Source: Ciceribacter sichuanensis
GTDB taxonomy: Bacteria > Pseudomonadota > Alphaproteobacteria > Rhizobiales > Rhizobiaceae
Direction: 5' to 3'
Assembly: GCF_024055605.1 (NCBI RefSeq)
Contig: NZ_JAMXLX010000005.1
Location: forward strand, 352,082-416,081
DNA: 64,000 nucleotides
Shown here piece after piece: positions 37,196-46,291 of the stretch. A model generated the notes under the pieces. The model was not told the origin of the DNA. It saw nothing but the letters and a program-made list of their open reading frames with translations, and ran no database searches. Every line of letters starts with the position of its first letter. Positions within the stretch are counted from its first letter, which is position 1. The position numbers and the translations under genes are program-made.

Positions 37196-38263
37196 TCAAG
37201 GCCTGATTGGAGACAATTCCGTAACATGCCCCATCTTTCTTCCGGGGCGGGCTTCTGTCTTGCCATAAAGGTGGACGAATACGTCGGGCCTGGCGAGCCA
37301 GGCGGGCACAGCCTCGATGTCGTCGCCGATGAGATTGGTCATCACGCAATCGGAATGGCGAGCCGGACTGCCAAGCGGCAGCGAGGCAATCGCGCGGATG
37401 TGCTGCTCGAACTGGGAGACGACGCAGGCGGCTTCCGTCCAGTGTCCGGAATTGTGGACGCGCGGGGCGATTTCGTTGGCGATCAGGCTGCCGTCCGCGA
37501 GCACGAAGAACTCCATGCCGACGACGCCGACATAGTCGAGGGCTGCCAGCAGGGCGCTTGCGGCTTCGCGTGCGGCGTCTGCCGTTGCCGTCCCGATTCG
37601 GGCGGGCAGGGTGGAGGTATCCAGAATGCCGTTGCGATGAACGTTCTCGGCCGGATCGTAGCAGGCGACCACGCCATCGGTGCCGCGTGCCGCAATGATC
37701 GAGATCTCGCGCTCGAAAGGCACGAAGCTCTCGAGGATCAGCGGAACGTTGCCGAGGTCGGCGAAAGCGCCTGCCGGGCTGTCGGCGGAAGTACGGAAGA
37801 CGCGCTGTCCCTTGCCGTCATAGCCGAGGCGGCGGGTCTTCAGGACGCCGGCGCCGCCGAAGTCGACAAGGGCCGCTTCAAGCTGTTCCTGGCTGTCGAC
37901 GGCATGGTAGCGGGCGGTCGGGATGCCGCATCCATTGAGGAAGCGCTTTTCCGTCAGGCGGTCCTGCGCGACTTCCAGCGCCTTCGGCGGCGGGAAAACC
38001 GGTACGCTGCGGGCAAGGATCTCAGCGGCCTCGACGGGCACGTTTTCGAATTCGTAGGTGACGATCTCGCAGGCGGCGGCAAGTTCAGCAAGGGCGTCCG
38101 GATCGTTGTAAGGAGCGACAATCTGGCTGTTGGCCAGTTGCGCTGCCGGACAGTCGGCCTGCGGCTCCAGAATCACGGTGCGGAAATTGAGGCGCGCCGC
38201 AGCCATGGCCAGCATGCGGCCGAGCTGGCCGCCGCCGATGATGCCGATCGTTCTGGCGGTCAT
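37196..38263 (-). CDS. purK: 5-(carboxyamino)imidazole ribonucleotide synthase
   Basis: PurK carboxylates AIR to N5-CAIR using ATP and bicarbonate in purine synthesis. From the ATG at 38263 it has 355 residues. The ATP-grasp fold shows [20 protein letters not shown] at the N-terminus, [16 protein letters not shown] (about 140-155) and [17 protein letters not shown] (about 262-278). The ATG overlaps the purE stop by 4 bp (ATGA), so the pair is co-translated. 18 further open codons upstream lie inside purE and are not used. Confidence 0.97.
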   Translation of the reverse strand: MTARTIGIIGGGQLGRMLAMAAARLNFRTVILEPQADCPAAQLANSQIVAPYNDPDALAELAAACEIVTYEFENVPVEAAEILARSVPVFPPPKALEVAQDRLTEKRFLNGCGIPTARYHAVDSQEQLEAALVDFGGAGVLKTRRLGYDGKGQRVFRTSADSPAGAFADLGNVPLILESFVPFEREISIIAARGTDGVVACYDPAENVHRNGILDTSTLPARIGTATADAAREAASALLAALDYVGVVGMEFFVLADGSLIANEIAPRVHNSGHWTEAACVVSQFEQHIRAIASLPLGSPARHSDCVMTNLIGDDIEAVPAWLARPDVFVHLYGKTEARPGRKMGHVTELSPIRP

Positions 38264-38760
38264 GGCGTGTCGTCCAGCGGGTATTCTGCAACTGCGTCGG
38301 TCTGGCGCTCGCGCCATTCGTCGAGCCGCTCGGCGAGGTCGTCGTCGTAGAGGGCGAGGACAGCTGCGGCCAGAAGTGCTGCATTGACCGCACCGGCCTT
38401 GCCGATGGCAAGCGTGCCGACCGGAATGCCTGCCGGCATCTGCACGATCGAAAGCAGGCTGTCCTGACCGGAAAGAGCCCTCGACTGGACCGGTACGCCG
38501 AAGACCGGAAGAGGGGTCATGGCGGCGGTCATGCCCGGAAGATGGGCGGCACCGCCAGCGCCGGCGATGATGACCTTGAAGCCTTCGTCGCGGGCGCCCT
38601 TGGCAAAGGCCACCAGCCGGTCGGGCGTGCGATGCGCTGAAATGATGCGGGCCTCATAGTCGACGCCGAGGATCTCGAGCGTATCGGCGGCGTTCTTCAT
38701 GGTCTCCCAGTCTGACTGGCTTCCCATGATGATGGCGACAGGCGGGCGCTCTTCAGGCAT
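38260..38760 (-). CDS. purE: N5-carboxyaminoimidazole ribonucleotide mutase
   Basis: PurE moves the carboxylate of N5-CAIR to C4, giving CAIR. The 166-residue class I enzyme has [14 protein letters not shown], the catalytic SAHRTPDR (about 44-51), [12 protein letters not shown] and [22 protein letters not shown] sits 7-13 bases before the ATG at 38760; eight extra open codons upstream are less likely. It is 20 bp downstream of a YdcH-family gene and overlaps purK, so ydcH-purE-purK form one operon. Confidence 0.97.
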   Translation of the reverse strand: MPEERPPVAIIMGSQSDWETMKNAADTLEILGVDYEARIISAHRTPDRLVAFAKGARDEGFKVIIAGAGGAAHLPGMTAAMTPLPVFGVPVQSRALSGQDSLLSIVQMPAGIPVGTLAIGKAGAVNAALLAAAVLALYDDDLAERLDEWRERQTDAVAEYPLDDTP

Positions 38761-38780
38761 CGGGTCTCCTTGCAGGCCGT

Positions 38781-38984
38781 TCACGCGATAATGTCAGGGA
38801 TAATCTGGTCTTCCAGCTTGGTCATCCTGTCCTTGATGACCAGCTTCTTCTTCTTCATGCGCTGGATACGCAGGGCCTCGCAACCCGTCTCGATCATCGC
38901 GTTGATGGCAGCGTCATAATCCTCATGCTCCTGCCGGAGCCGCGCCAGCGCCAGCCGGATGTCGGCCTGTTCCTGATCGGGCAT
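38781..38984 (-). CDS. YdcH family (DUF465) small protein
   Basis: The 67-residue helical protein begins [20 protein letters not shown] and ends in [21 protein letters not shown], the DUF465 hallmark of a short helical hairpin with a KKxKL.IKD.M turn. GGGGACAGG precedes this ATG; the frame runs on upstream for 49 codons without family similarity. Function unknown. It is the first gene of the purEK operon and is divergent from a second YdcH gene at 39220. Confidence 0.85.
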   Translation of the reverse strand: MPDQEQADIRLALARLRQEHEDYDAAINAMIETGCEALRIQRMKKKKLVIKDRMTKLEDQIIPDIIA

Positions 38985-39219
38985 TGTCCTGTCCCCACTC
39001 TCGCTCTTTACGCCTTCGTTTGTGAGGCGCACCGAAGATTCCCGCAAGCTCCTATCATCAAATACCGGTAACGGGAAGTTATCCTTCTCTGCGTTTTTGC
39101 AGTGCCGAAATGGCAATTTCGCCTTCGACAAGTCGCAATCTTCATGTCACATTACTTTTGCAAAGCCTGAAACTCCAGCGATAGAGGGCTGGAAGTAGGC
39201 GAAAGGAAGGACGCATCAA

Positions 39220-39396
39220 ATGACCATACAGGCTCATCTTGAATCGCTCGAAAAGAAGCATGGCGCGCTTGAGGAGAAGCTCCATCACGCTCTTGTCTCT
39301 CCCTCCAAGAATGACCATCACATTGCCGAACTGAAGCGGCTCAAGTTGCGTATCAAAGACGAAATGGAACGCCTGAGAGCGTCCACGCGACATTAA
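39220..39396 (+). CDS. YdcH family (DUF465) small protein, second copy
   Basis: A 58-residue helical protein, beginning MTIQAHLESLEKKHGALEEK and ending LKLRIKDEMERLRAS. The ELKRLKLRIKDEMERL end matches the DUF465 family, with a short loop after the first helix. AAAGGAAGGAC precedes the ATG. It is divergent from the DUF465 gene of the purEK operon, 235 bp away. A strong terminator follows about 85 bp after the stop. Function unknown. Confidence 0.85.
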   Translation: MTIQAHLESLEKKHGALEEKLHHALVSPSKNDHHIAELKRLKLRIKDEMERLRASTRH

Positions 39397-39481
39397 CCAA
39401 TAGAAAGGCTGCGCCGGCCGGGGATCGCCATGAAGAGCTGGTCCCGCCCGATGTGAAGAGTAAGTAGCCAACTCCCAAGCG

Positions 39482-39522
39482 GAACCTCGGAAATCAGAGC
39501 GATTTCCGGGGTTCTTGTTTTT
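39482..39522 (+). terminator. Strong terminator after the second ydcH
   Basis: A 13-bp stem, AACCTCGGAAATC against GATTTCCGGGGTT with a single wobble, encloses AGAGC and is followed by CTTGTTTTT. It ends a transcript whose 3' part (39397-39481) is non-coding. Confidence 0.9.
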
Positions 39523-39568
39523 CGGAAAGGAAGATGGAGGGTGATGCCGGCCGTGACGACTGCGGCTT

Positions 39569-39829
39569 TCAGGACCAGAACTGATCGAGCCAGAGGTTGA
39601 GCTTGTCGAAGCCGTGACGGTTGACCGAGTAGATGCGTTTCGTGCCCTCGGAGGTCACGGTGACCAGTTCGCAATCGAGAAGCGCCTTGAGGTGCTGGGA
39701 GACGGCGGGGCGGCTGATCGGCAGACCGTTCGCGAGATCGCTGACCGTTTTCGGCGCGCGCCGCAATTCCTCGAGCAGGTAACGCCTGTTCGGATCGGCA
39801 ATCGCTGAAAAGGGGTCCGTGGTCGACAT
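39569..39829 (-). CDS. ArsR-like winged-helix transcriptional regulator
   Basis: The 86-residue protein is a bare ArsR/SmtB-type winged helix: FSAIADPNRRYLLEELRRA, then VSDLANGLPISRPAVSQHLKALLDCELV as the recognition element and a TSEGTKRIYSVN wing. It has no obvious metal-binding cysteine set; the one cysteine lies in the recognition helix region. The short C-terminus ending DKLNLWLDQFWS resembles regulators paired with SRPBCC proteins, but none is adjacent. Its target is unknown. Confidence 0.88.
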   Translation of the reverse strand: MSTTDPFSAIADPNRRYLLEELRRAPKTVSDLANGLPISRPAVSQHLKALLDCELVTVTSEGTKRIYSVNRHGFDKLNLWLDQFWS

Positions 39830-40081
39830 GAAGGCAGGTTACGTCAATCGGCCGTGCGCGGCAAGCGAGCGTGTGCATTGCAACCTGCGGTCTGGCGCGG
39901 CGCCGGACGTCGCCAGCTGGGCCTTGTCGGTATCGGCCATTACGGGGAGGGACTTAAAGACGATGCCGGTATCGTTTGTTTCTGTTGATCCTTCTGCTAG
40001 ACCCGTCTATCGGATTTGCTTGAACAAAAGAGAGGGGGGAGCTGCCGTTACAGGCCATCCTCCCGGAACGGATCGCGCCCC

Positions 40082-40735
40082 ATGACCAAGACCGAAGACC
40101 GCTGCCGCCTCGTCCTGATCGTTCCCGATATCGCCGATGCCGAGGAAAAGGCCCGGATCGTCGGCGATGCGCTGAAGGGCGGCGACGTCGCTTCCGTTAT
40201 CCTGCCGCAATACGGCCTTGATGATACGGCTTTCCAGTGCCATGCCGAACTGCTCGTCCCTGTCATTCAGGATGCAGGCGCTGCTGCACTGATTGCCGAC
40301 AACAGCCGGGTTGCCGGCCGGGCAAAGGCCGATGGGCTTCACATCAGCGGTAATGTGGCGGCGCTGGCGGAGGCCGTGGAAAAGCACGTTCCGAAGATGA
40401 TCGTCGGCGGTGGCAATGCGATGGACCGCCATCATGCACTTGAGATCGGCGAGGTGCAGCCCGATTACGTGTTTTTCGGCCGCCTCGATGGAGACATCAA
40501 GCCGGAGGCGCATTCGAAGAACCTCGCGCTCGGCGAATGGTGGTCGTCGATGATCGATATTCCCTGCATCGTGATGGGAGGAACTGATCCGTCTTCGGCA
40601 ATCGTCGTTGCAGCCACGGGTGTCGAATTCGTGGCGCTGCGGGAGGCCGTTTTCGCCGATCCGGCGCAGGCTGCGACCATTATTGCCCAGGTCAACGCCG
40701 AACTTGACGAAAAAGCGCCACGGTTTGAAGATTGA
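40082..40735 (+). CDS. Thiamine-phosphate synthase-like protein
   Basis: The 217-residue barrel protein starts MTKTEDRCRLVLIVPDI and matches the ThiE/TenI superfamily: DNSRVAGRAKADGLHI, the PDYVFFGRLDGD stretch near residue 135 and CIVMGGTDPSSAIVVAATGVEFVALR near the end. ThiE condenses two precursors to thiamine phosphate. The usual phosphate-binding GPxFxTxTK motif is altered to FFGRLDGDIKPEA, so the true reaction may differ. No other thi genes or TPP riboswitch are seen. The Sel1 gene starts 9 bp later and is probably co-transcribed. Confidence 0.72.
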   Translation: MTKTEDRCRLVLIVPDIADAEEKARIVGDALKGGDVASVILPQYGLDDTAFQCHAELLVPVIQDAGAAALIADNSRVAGRAKADGLHISGNVAALAEAVEKHVPKMIVGGGNAMDRHHALEIGEVQPDYVFFGRLDGDIKPEAHSKNLALGEWWSSMIDIPCIVMGGTDPSSAIVVAATGVEFVALREAVFADPAQAATIIAQVNAELDEKAPRFED

Positions 40736-40743
40736 TACGCAAT

Positions 40744-41871
40744 ATGCGCACTCGTCTTCTTCGTTTTCCAGCTCTTCTCGCCATGCTCGCCGCAGGCACC
40801 GTCTGCATGCCGTCCGTCGTTTCGGCGCAGCAGGCTGCTGACCAGCCGGTGATGCGGCCGTTGACGCCGTCCGACACCGGTTCGCTCGATCGCGGTCCCC
40901 GGCCGTCGCCTGAGCCGGAGAAGGGTAAAGGCGATGCGGACGGCAAGGCCGAAGCCGAAGACGATCCGCAGGGGCTCAACATTTTTGCCCGCATGGGCGC
41001 GCCGCTGCCGGACGCGCCGGCGGAAAAGGATTTCAAGGGCACCGTCGATGAGGCTTACGGGGCCTATCAGCGCGGACTGTTCACGACGGCTGTCGACAAG
41101 GCCTTGCCGCGCGCGCAGCTCGGCGATCCAGCGGCACAGACACTGCTGGCCGAATTGATGGGGCGCGGGCTTGGCGTGAAGAAGGACACCAAGGGCGCTG
41201 CCTTCTGGTATGGCCAGGCGGCGCAGGGCGGCGACCCTCCGGCAATGTTCAAATATGCCCTGCTGCTGATGGAGGGCAAGGACGTCCCCCACGACAAGGC
41301 CAAGGCCGACGAATACATGCGCAAGGCGGCTGATGCCGGCAACAGCTCGGCGCAGTTCAATTGGGCGCAGATTCTGGTTTCGGACAATCCCGGCGTGAAA
41401 GGCCTGACGCTCGCTCTTCCCTATTACGAGAAGGCGGCCGAGCAGGGCGTCGCCGATGCGCAGTATGCGGTCGCGCAGATCTACAGCGTGCTGAAAGACC
41501 TGCCGCAGGAAAAGAAGGCGAAGGCGCGTGACTGGCTGGGCCGCGCGGCAAGGGCCGGTTTCGATACCGCCCAGTTGGATATGGGCATCTGGCTGGTCAA
41601 TGGCATCGGCGGTCCGCGCGATTACGAGCGAGGCTTCCGCTGGCTTGCAATCTCGGCCAGGCGCGGGAACGCCGTGGCGCAGAACAGGCTTTCGCACCTC
41701 TATATCAATGCGCTCGGCACGAAGCCCGATCCAATCGAGGCGGCGAAGTGGTATGTCCTTTCCCGGCGCGCGGGCCTCAAGGATCCGGCGCTTGAGGACT
41801 TCTATCTCGGCCTGACGGACGAGGAGCAGAAGAAGGCGATCGACGCGGCGAACAAGTTCCGTCGTGGATAG
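40744..41871 (+). CDS. Sel1-repeat (tetratricopeptide-like) exported protein
   Basis: The 375-residue product has an N-terminal signal peptide (LLRFPALLAMLAAGTVCMPSVVSAQQ). A Pro/Asp/Glu-rich linker follows (about 30-80), then at least five Sel1 repeats (about 95-360). Recognisable ones are DPAAQTLLAELMGRGLGVKKD, FKYALLLMEGKDVPHDKAKA and YEKAAEQGVADAQYAVAQIY. Sel1 repeats bind partner proteins, often in cell-envelope signalling. The ATG at 40744 is 9 bp after the ThiE-like stop. The partner is not known. Confidence 0.87.
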   Translation: MRTRLLRFPALLAMLAAGTVCMPSVVSAQQAADQPVMRPLTPSDTGSLDRGPRPSPEPEKGKGDADGKAEAEDDPQGLNIFARMGAPLPDAPAEKDFKGTVDEAYGAYQRGLFTTAVDKALPRAQLGDPAAQTLLAELMGRGLGVKKDTKGAAFWYGQAAQGGDPPAMFKYALLLMEGKDVPHDKAKADEYMRKAADAGNSSAQFNWAQILVSDNPGVKGLTLALPYYEKAAEQGVADAQYAVAQIYSVLKDLPQEKKAKARDWLGRAARAGFDTAQLDMGIWLVNGIGGPRDYERGFRWLAISARRGNAVAQNRLSHLYINALGTKPDPIEAAKWYVLSRRAGLKDPALEDFYLGLTDEEQKKAIDAANKFRRG

Positions 41872-41901
41872 TCAGTCTCCAATGGAACTGGGGAGGCAGG
41901 T

Positions 41902-43185
41902 TTGGACAATGTCGAGCTCTTCGAGCGGCTGGGGCTGGCGGTTGCCATAGGGGCCGCTGTCGGCGTCGAACGGCACTGGCGAGAGCGTGACGAACCGGAA
42001 GGCGCCCGAGCCGCGGGTATCCGCACCTTCACCATGATCGGCATGACGGGCGGTGTCGCCGGATTGCTGGAGCGCAGCCTGACCGTCGGGACCGCCTATA
42101 CCGGTTTCGTCATCGTCGGTTTTCTGATCGTCGTTGCCATTGTCATGGCGATTTTCGAACTGCGTCAGGCCATTGCCGAGCAATCCTACAGCGTGACATC
42201 GGTCATTGCCGCCATCCTCACATTCGGGCTCGGGGCGCTCGCGGTCACCGGCGACATGGTGCTAGCATCTGCCGGCGGTGTGTCGCTGGTCGCGATCCTG
42301 GCCAGCCGCGAGTTTCTACACAGCGCCATCCGAAAGCTTAAATGGATCGAATTGCGCTCGGCGATCATCCTGCTGACGATGACTTTCGTGCTTCTGCCCA
42401 TCCTGCCTACCACTCCGGTCGGACCCTATGGGGGTGTCGTGCCGCGCAGCGTCGTGCTGCTGGCGATCATGCTCGCCTCGATCTCATTCGTTGGCTACAT
42501 TACGGTCCGCATGCTCGGCGCATCGCTCGGCGACCTGATCGGCGGGGCGATCGGCGGTCTCGTCTCGTCGACGGGAGCCACGGTCGAATTCGCAAGGCGG
42601 AGCCGGGAACCAGAGGGCGCAGATACTTCGGATGTCGTCTCGCTGGCTGCCGGCGCGGTTGCAGCGGGCGCCGTGTCGCTCCTGCGCACGGTCTTTCTTA
42701 TCGGTGCGCTCGCCGTAAGCTTGCTGCCGTACCTCCTCGTTCCGCTCTTGCTTGCGACCGTCGTCATGGCCGGCTACGCGATATTTCTCGCCCGCCGACA
42801 GCAGAGCGCTTCCGGTGAGCGACCCCTCGGCAACCCGTTCGAGTTGCTGGCCGTCGCCAAGATGGCGGCGCTGCTCACGATCGTTGCCTTTATCGCCAGG
42901 GCGGCAACCGCGTATTTCGGCAGTGCCGGCCTCATGGCTGCATCGGCGATTTCGGCTCTTGCCGACGTGGATGCGGTTGCCGTGACAGTCGCGGGCATGC
43001 TGCCATCCCTCGATATAGTGACGGCGGGACGGGCAGTCGGCGTTGCCGTGGTGACCAACATGGTGGCGAAGGCGGTCTATGCCTTTGCCTTCGGCCGACG
43101 GAATTTCGCGATGCATATTCTCGTCGCCACAGTCCTTGCCGTAGTTGCCGGTCTGGTCGCGGAGCGGCTGCAGGCGATGGCGTGA
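41902..43185 (+). CDS. MgtC/SapB family membrane protein with DUF4010
   Basis: The 427-residue polytopic protein starts at a TTG with GGGAGG 6-11 bases upstream. The N-terminal MgtC/SapB region (about 1-140) has LGLAVAIGAAVGVERHWRERDEPEGARAAGIRTF. The C-terminal half (about 170-427, some seven helices) matches DUF4010. MgtC proteins influence Mg2+ or membrane potential homeostasis; the function of the MgtC-DUF4010 fusion is unknown. It is 30 bp downstream of the Sel1 gene. Confidence 0.85.
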   Translation: MDNVELFERLGLAVAIGAAVGVERHWRERDEPEGARAAGIRTFTMIGMTGGVAGLLERSLTVGTAYTGFVIVGFLIVVAIVMAIFELRQAIAEQSYSVTSVIAAILTFGLGALAVTGDMVLASAGGVSLVAILASREFLHSAIRKLKWIELRSAIILLTMTFVLLPILPTTPVGPYGGVVPRSVVLLAIMLASISFVGYITVRMLGASLGDLIGGAIGGLVSSTGATVEFARRSREPEGADTSDVVSLAAGAVAAGAVSLLRTVFLIGALAVSLLPYLLVPLLLATVVMAGYAIFLARRQQSASGERPLGNPFELLAVAKMAALLTIVAFIARAATAYFGSAGLMAASAISALADVDAVAVTVAGMLPSLDIVTAGRAVGVAVVTNMVAKAVYAFAFGRRNFAMHILVATVLAVVAGLVAERLQAMA

Positions 43186-43329
43186 CGCGGTTCTTGGCGT
43201 CGGTTTAGCCCAAGCCCCTTGAATTTCGGCCGCATTTGTGGTCTTGAACCGGCCAACTGCCGCCGCGAGCAATCGCGCGCTTCTGCCGCCGTCATCCGGC
43301 GCCACATCGCTTTTCAAGGATATCGTTCA

Positions 43330-44130
43330 ATGGCTCGTTCTGCTCTTCTCAATGTCATGGTTCAGGCTGCCCTGAAGGCGGGCAAATCCCTGTCGCGCGA
43401 CTTCGGTGAAGTACAGAACCTGCAGGTCTCCGTTAAGGGCCCGAGCGACTTCGTTTCACAGGCCGACCTCAAGGCTGAAAAGCTGGTTCGCGACGAGCTG
43501 CTGAAGGCTCGCCCGACCTATGGTTTCCTCGGCGAGGAAAGCGAAGAGATCAAGGGTACCGATGGCGCTCACCGCTGGATCGTCGATCCGCTGGATGGCA
43601 CCACCAACTTCCTGCACGGCATTCCGCAGTTCGCCGTTTCCATCGCGCTCGAGCGCAATGGCGAGATCGTCGCCGGCGTCATCTTCAATCCGGCGACCGA
43701 CGAACTCTACACCTCTGAAAAGGGTGGCGGCGCATTCCTCAACGATCGTCGTATTCGCGTGGCCGCCCGCAAGGTTCTGTCCGACAGTGTCGTCGGTTGT
43801 GGCATTCCGCATCTCGGCCGCGGTTCGCATGGCAAGTTCCTCGTCGAGCTTCGTCATGTGATGGGCGAAGTGGCCGGCGTCCGCCGCATGGGTGCCGCGG
43901 CGCTCGACCTCGCCTATGTCGCTGCCGGCCGTCTCGACGGCTTCTGGGAAGCCGGCCTTTCGCCCTGGGACATGGCTGCCGGCCTTCTGATGATCCGAGA
44001 AGCCGGTGGCTTCGTCAGCGACATGCATGGTGGTACCGAGATGTTCGACACCGGCACCGTGGTCGCCGGCAACGAATACATCCGCAAGGAACTGATTGAA
44101 GTTATCGCCCGTCCGGTGCCGAAGAACTGA
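43330..44130 (+). CDS. suhB: Inositol monophosphatase-family protein SuhB
   Basis: It is a Mg2+-dependent phosphatase of inositol-1-phosphate; SuhB homologues also act in rRNA transcription complexes. The 266-residue product shows GFLGEESEE, WIVDPLDGTTNFLHGIPQF (about 80-98) and the C-terminal WEAGLSPWDMAAGLLMIREAGG (about 206-227), all three metal/substrate motifs. The ATG at 43330 follows AAGGAT; the frame extends upstream without family sequence. The 144-bp gap before it holds no recognisable gene. Confidence 0.95.
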   Translation: MARSALLNVMVQAALKAGKSLSRDFGEVQNLQVSVKGPSDFVSQADLKAEKLVRDELLKARPTYGFLGEESEEIKGTDGAHRWIVDPLDGTTNFLHGIPQFAVSIALERNGEIVAGVIFNPATDELYTSEKGGGAFLNDRRIRVAARKVLSDSVVGCGIPHLGRGSHGKFLVELRHVMGEVAGVRRMGAAALDLAYVAAGRLDGFWEAGLSPWDMAAGLLMIREAGGFVSDMHGGTEMFDTGTVVAGNEYIRKELIEVIARPVPKN

Positions 44131-44217
44131 TCTGTTCCTTCGCAGTTTCCGCGGCTTCAATTCGTCTCAATCTTCCGCTAGCTTCGCAGTGCGAGATTCC
44201 CGGAGGCTGAGGAAGAC

Positions 44218-45258
44218 ATGGCGAAAGTGAAGCTGGCGGACCTGGAGGCGGCGGAGACCGGGGGAGGGGACGACGGTCACAAGCTGTCCAGCCCGATGCC
44301 GTTTTTCAGCACCATGGTGATCTTCCTGATCATCGTCGGGTTTATCGCCGCCATTCTATACCGGCAGGCTCATGCGGCCTTCGTTACCAATCCCGGCCTG
44401 AACAGCCTCATTCTCGGCGTTCTGGCGGTGGGTATCATTCTCGTCTTCACGCATGTGCTGGCGCTTCGGCCGGAGGTACGCTGGTTCAATTCATTTCGCG
44501 CTGCCGGCGGCATGGAGAAGGTCGGGCGCGAGCCGCGGCTGCTCGCCCCCATGCGCGCCCTTATCGGTCGTCGCCGGTCGGTGGCGATTTCCACCACAGC
44601 GCTGCGCTCCATTCTCGATTCGATCGCCACGCGTCTTGATGAGTCGCGCGACACATCGCGCTACCTGATCGGTCTTCTCGTCTTTCTCGGCCTGCTCGGC
44701 ACGTTCTGGGGCCTGCTTGGCACCATCGGCTCGATCACGACCGTGATCCAGTCGCTCGACCCGTCCGGCTCCGGTGATAGCAACGATGTGCTTCAATCGC
44801 TGAAGAGCGGCCTTACCGCGCCGCTTTCCGGCATGGGCACGGCGTTCTCGTCCTCGCTGCTCGGTCTCTCCGGTTCACTCATTCTCGGTTTTCTCGACCT
44901 GCAGGCCGGTCGCGCGCAGAACCGGTTCTATACCGAACTGGAAAACTGGCTGTCATCCATGACGGATGTCGATTCCGATCGGGTGGCTTCCTTCGCCAAC
45001 GGCAGCGGGCTGCAATCGGAAGAACTTTCGCGTCTTGTCGACCAACTGGCGAAGATTGCTGACCGGGAGGGCATTGCAGATGGCGACAAGTCGCTAACGG
45101 CCATCGCGGGCCTTGCCGAAGGCATACAGGGGCTGGTCAAGAACATGCGCAACGAGCAGCAGATGCTGCGCGACTGGATCGAGGCGCAGCAGGACGAGTC
45201 CCGCGCCATGCGCAAGACGCTGGACAAGCTGAACGAGAAGATCGGCGGGGGCAAGTAA
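44218..45258 (+). CDS. MotA/TolQ/ExbB-like proton channel component (non-flagellar stator)
   Basis: The 346-residue protein has two early membrane segments (about 30-50 and 62-83), then a cytoplasmic stretch, and a second pair (about 155-180 and 210-235). The second pair has the GLLGTFWGLLGTIGSI motif of MotA/ExbB, with the GMGTAFSSSLLGLSGSLILG block. A helical cytoplasmic tail follows (about 250-346). It overlaps in operon logic with a MotB-like partner one base after its stop. No flagellar genes lie nearby. It resembles ZorA only distantly and lacks the ZorC/ZorD neighbours. Confidence 0.82.
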   Translation: MAKVKLADLEAAETGGGDDGHKLSSPMPFFSTMVIFLIIVGFIAAILYRQAHAAFVTNPGLNSLILGVLAVGIILVFTHVLALRPEVRWFNSFRAAGGMEKVGREPRLLAPMRALIGRRRSVAISTTALRSILDSIATRLDESRDTSRYLIGLLVFLGLLGTFWGLLGTIGSITTVIQSLDPSGSGDSNDVLQSLKSGLTAPLSGMGTAFSSSLLGLSGSLILGFLDLQAGRAQNRFYTELENWLSSMTDVDSDRVASFANGSGLQSEELSRLVDQLAKIADREGIADGDKSLTAIAGLAEGIQGLVKNMRNEQQMLRDWIEAQQDESRAMRKTLDKLNEKIGGGK

Positions 45259-45259
45259 C

Positions 45260-46291
45260 ATGGCGCTCGCCCGCAACCGCCGCCGCGAACGGGGCGTCGA
45301 TTACTGGCCGGGCTTCGTCGACGCGCTATCGACGCTGCTTCTGGCGATCATGTTCCTGCTCACGGTTTTCGTGGTCGCTCAGTTTATCCTCAGCCGGGAA
45401 ATCTCCGGCCGCGACGAGGTACTGAACCGGCTGAACAGCCAGATTGCCGAACTCACACAGCTGCTGGCTCTTGAAAAGAGCGGCAAGCAGGATCTGGAAG
45501 ACACGCTCGCTTCGCTGCAAACCTCCCTATCCGCTTCGGAAAGCGAGCGGACGCGCCTGCAGCAGTTGCTTGATAGCGGTGCGGGAGCATCGGATGTCGC
45601 CAACCAGAAGGTTGGCCGTCTCACGCAAGACCTTCTGCAGGAAAAGCAGGTCAGTGAACGGGCCATGAGCCAGATCGAGCTGTTGAACCAGCAGATCGCC
45701 GCACTCCGGGCACAGATCGCCGCCGTCGAGGAAGCCTTGCAGGCATCGGAGGCGCGGGACCAGAACTCGCAGGCCAAGATCGCCGATCTCGGCCGTCGCC
45801 TGAACGTCGCCCTTGCGCAGCGGGTGCAGGAACTCAACCGTTATCGTTCCGACTTCTTTGGCCGGCTGCGTGAAATCCTGTCTGATCGCGAGAACATCCG
45901 TATCGTCGGCGACCGGTTCGTTTTCCAGTCGGAAGTGCTGTTTCCTTCGGGCAGCAACGAGCTCAATCCCGCGGGCGCAGGGGAGATGGACAAGCTTGCT
46001 GCCGCGCTGCTCGATCTTGCCCGCGAGATCCCGCCGGAGATCAATTGGGTGCTGCGCGTCGATGGGCATACAGATAATGTGCCGCTCACCGGGGCTGGCC
46101 GTTATGCCGACAACTGGGAGCTTTCGGCGGCACGTGCGATCTCGGTGGTCAAATATCTGATCTCCAAGGGTGTGCCCTCCAACCGGTTGGTTGCGGCCGG
46201 CTTTGGCGAATACCAACCCATTGCCGAAGGCGACAGCCCCGAGGCCCGCGCGCAGAACCGTCGCATCGAACTCAAGCTCACCGAGCGTTGA
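45260..46291 (+). CDS. MotB-like peptidoglycan-binding stator partner (OmpA domain)
   Basis: The 343-residue product has one N-terminal membrane segment with a conserved Asp (GFVDALSTLLLAIMFLLTVF, about 19-38), matching the proton-carrying Asp of MotB/ExbD. A long coiled coil follows (about 55-180), then an OmpA domain (about 215-340: VDGHTDNVPLTGAG, NWELSAARAISVVKYL, RLVAAGFGEYQP, QNRRIELKL) that binds peptidoglycan. One base separates it from the MotA-like stop. The pair should form a proton-driven envelope motor; its task is unknown. Confidence 0.85.
   Translation: MALARNRRRERGVDYWPGFVDALSTLLLAIMFLLTVFVVAQFILSREISGRDEVLNRLNSQIAELTQLLALEKSGKQDLEDTLASLQTSLSASESERTRLQQLLDSGAGASDVANQKVGRLTQDLLQEKQVSERAMSQIELLNQQIAALRAQIAAVEEALQASEARDQNSQAKIADLGRRLNVALAQRVQELNRYRSDFFGRLREILSDRENIRIVGDRFVFQSEVLFPSGSNELNPAGAGEMDKLAAALLDLAREIPPEINWVLRVDGHTDNVPLTGAGRYADNWELSAARAISVVKYLISKGVPSNRLVAAGFGEYQPIAEGDSPEARAQNRRIELKLTER

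Noticed and set aside
39830..40081. A TPP riboswitch before the ThiE-like gene
   Set aside because: The conserved CTGAGA and ACCTGA elements of the THI box are absent from the 250-bp gap.
39819..40085. An 88-codon plus-strand frame upstream of the ThiE-like gene
   Set aside because: It overlaps the start of the ArsR-like gene, has no ribosome-binding site and no recognisable family; codon use is unlike its neighbours.
43186..43329. A suhB-type leader RNA before suhB
   Set aside because: I could not identify a stable fold or conserved core in the 144 bases; the name alone is not support.
44218..46291. A Zorya anti-phage system
   Set aside because: ZorA/ZorB-like genes alone are not enough; no ZorC or ZorD/E is adjacent. 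Neighbours are suhB and an FAD dehydrogenase, and the region is core genome.
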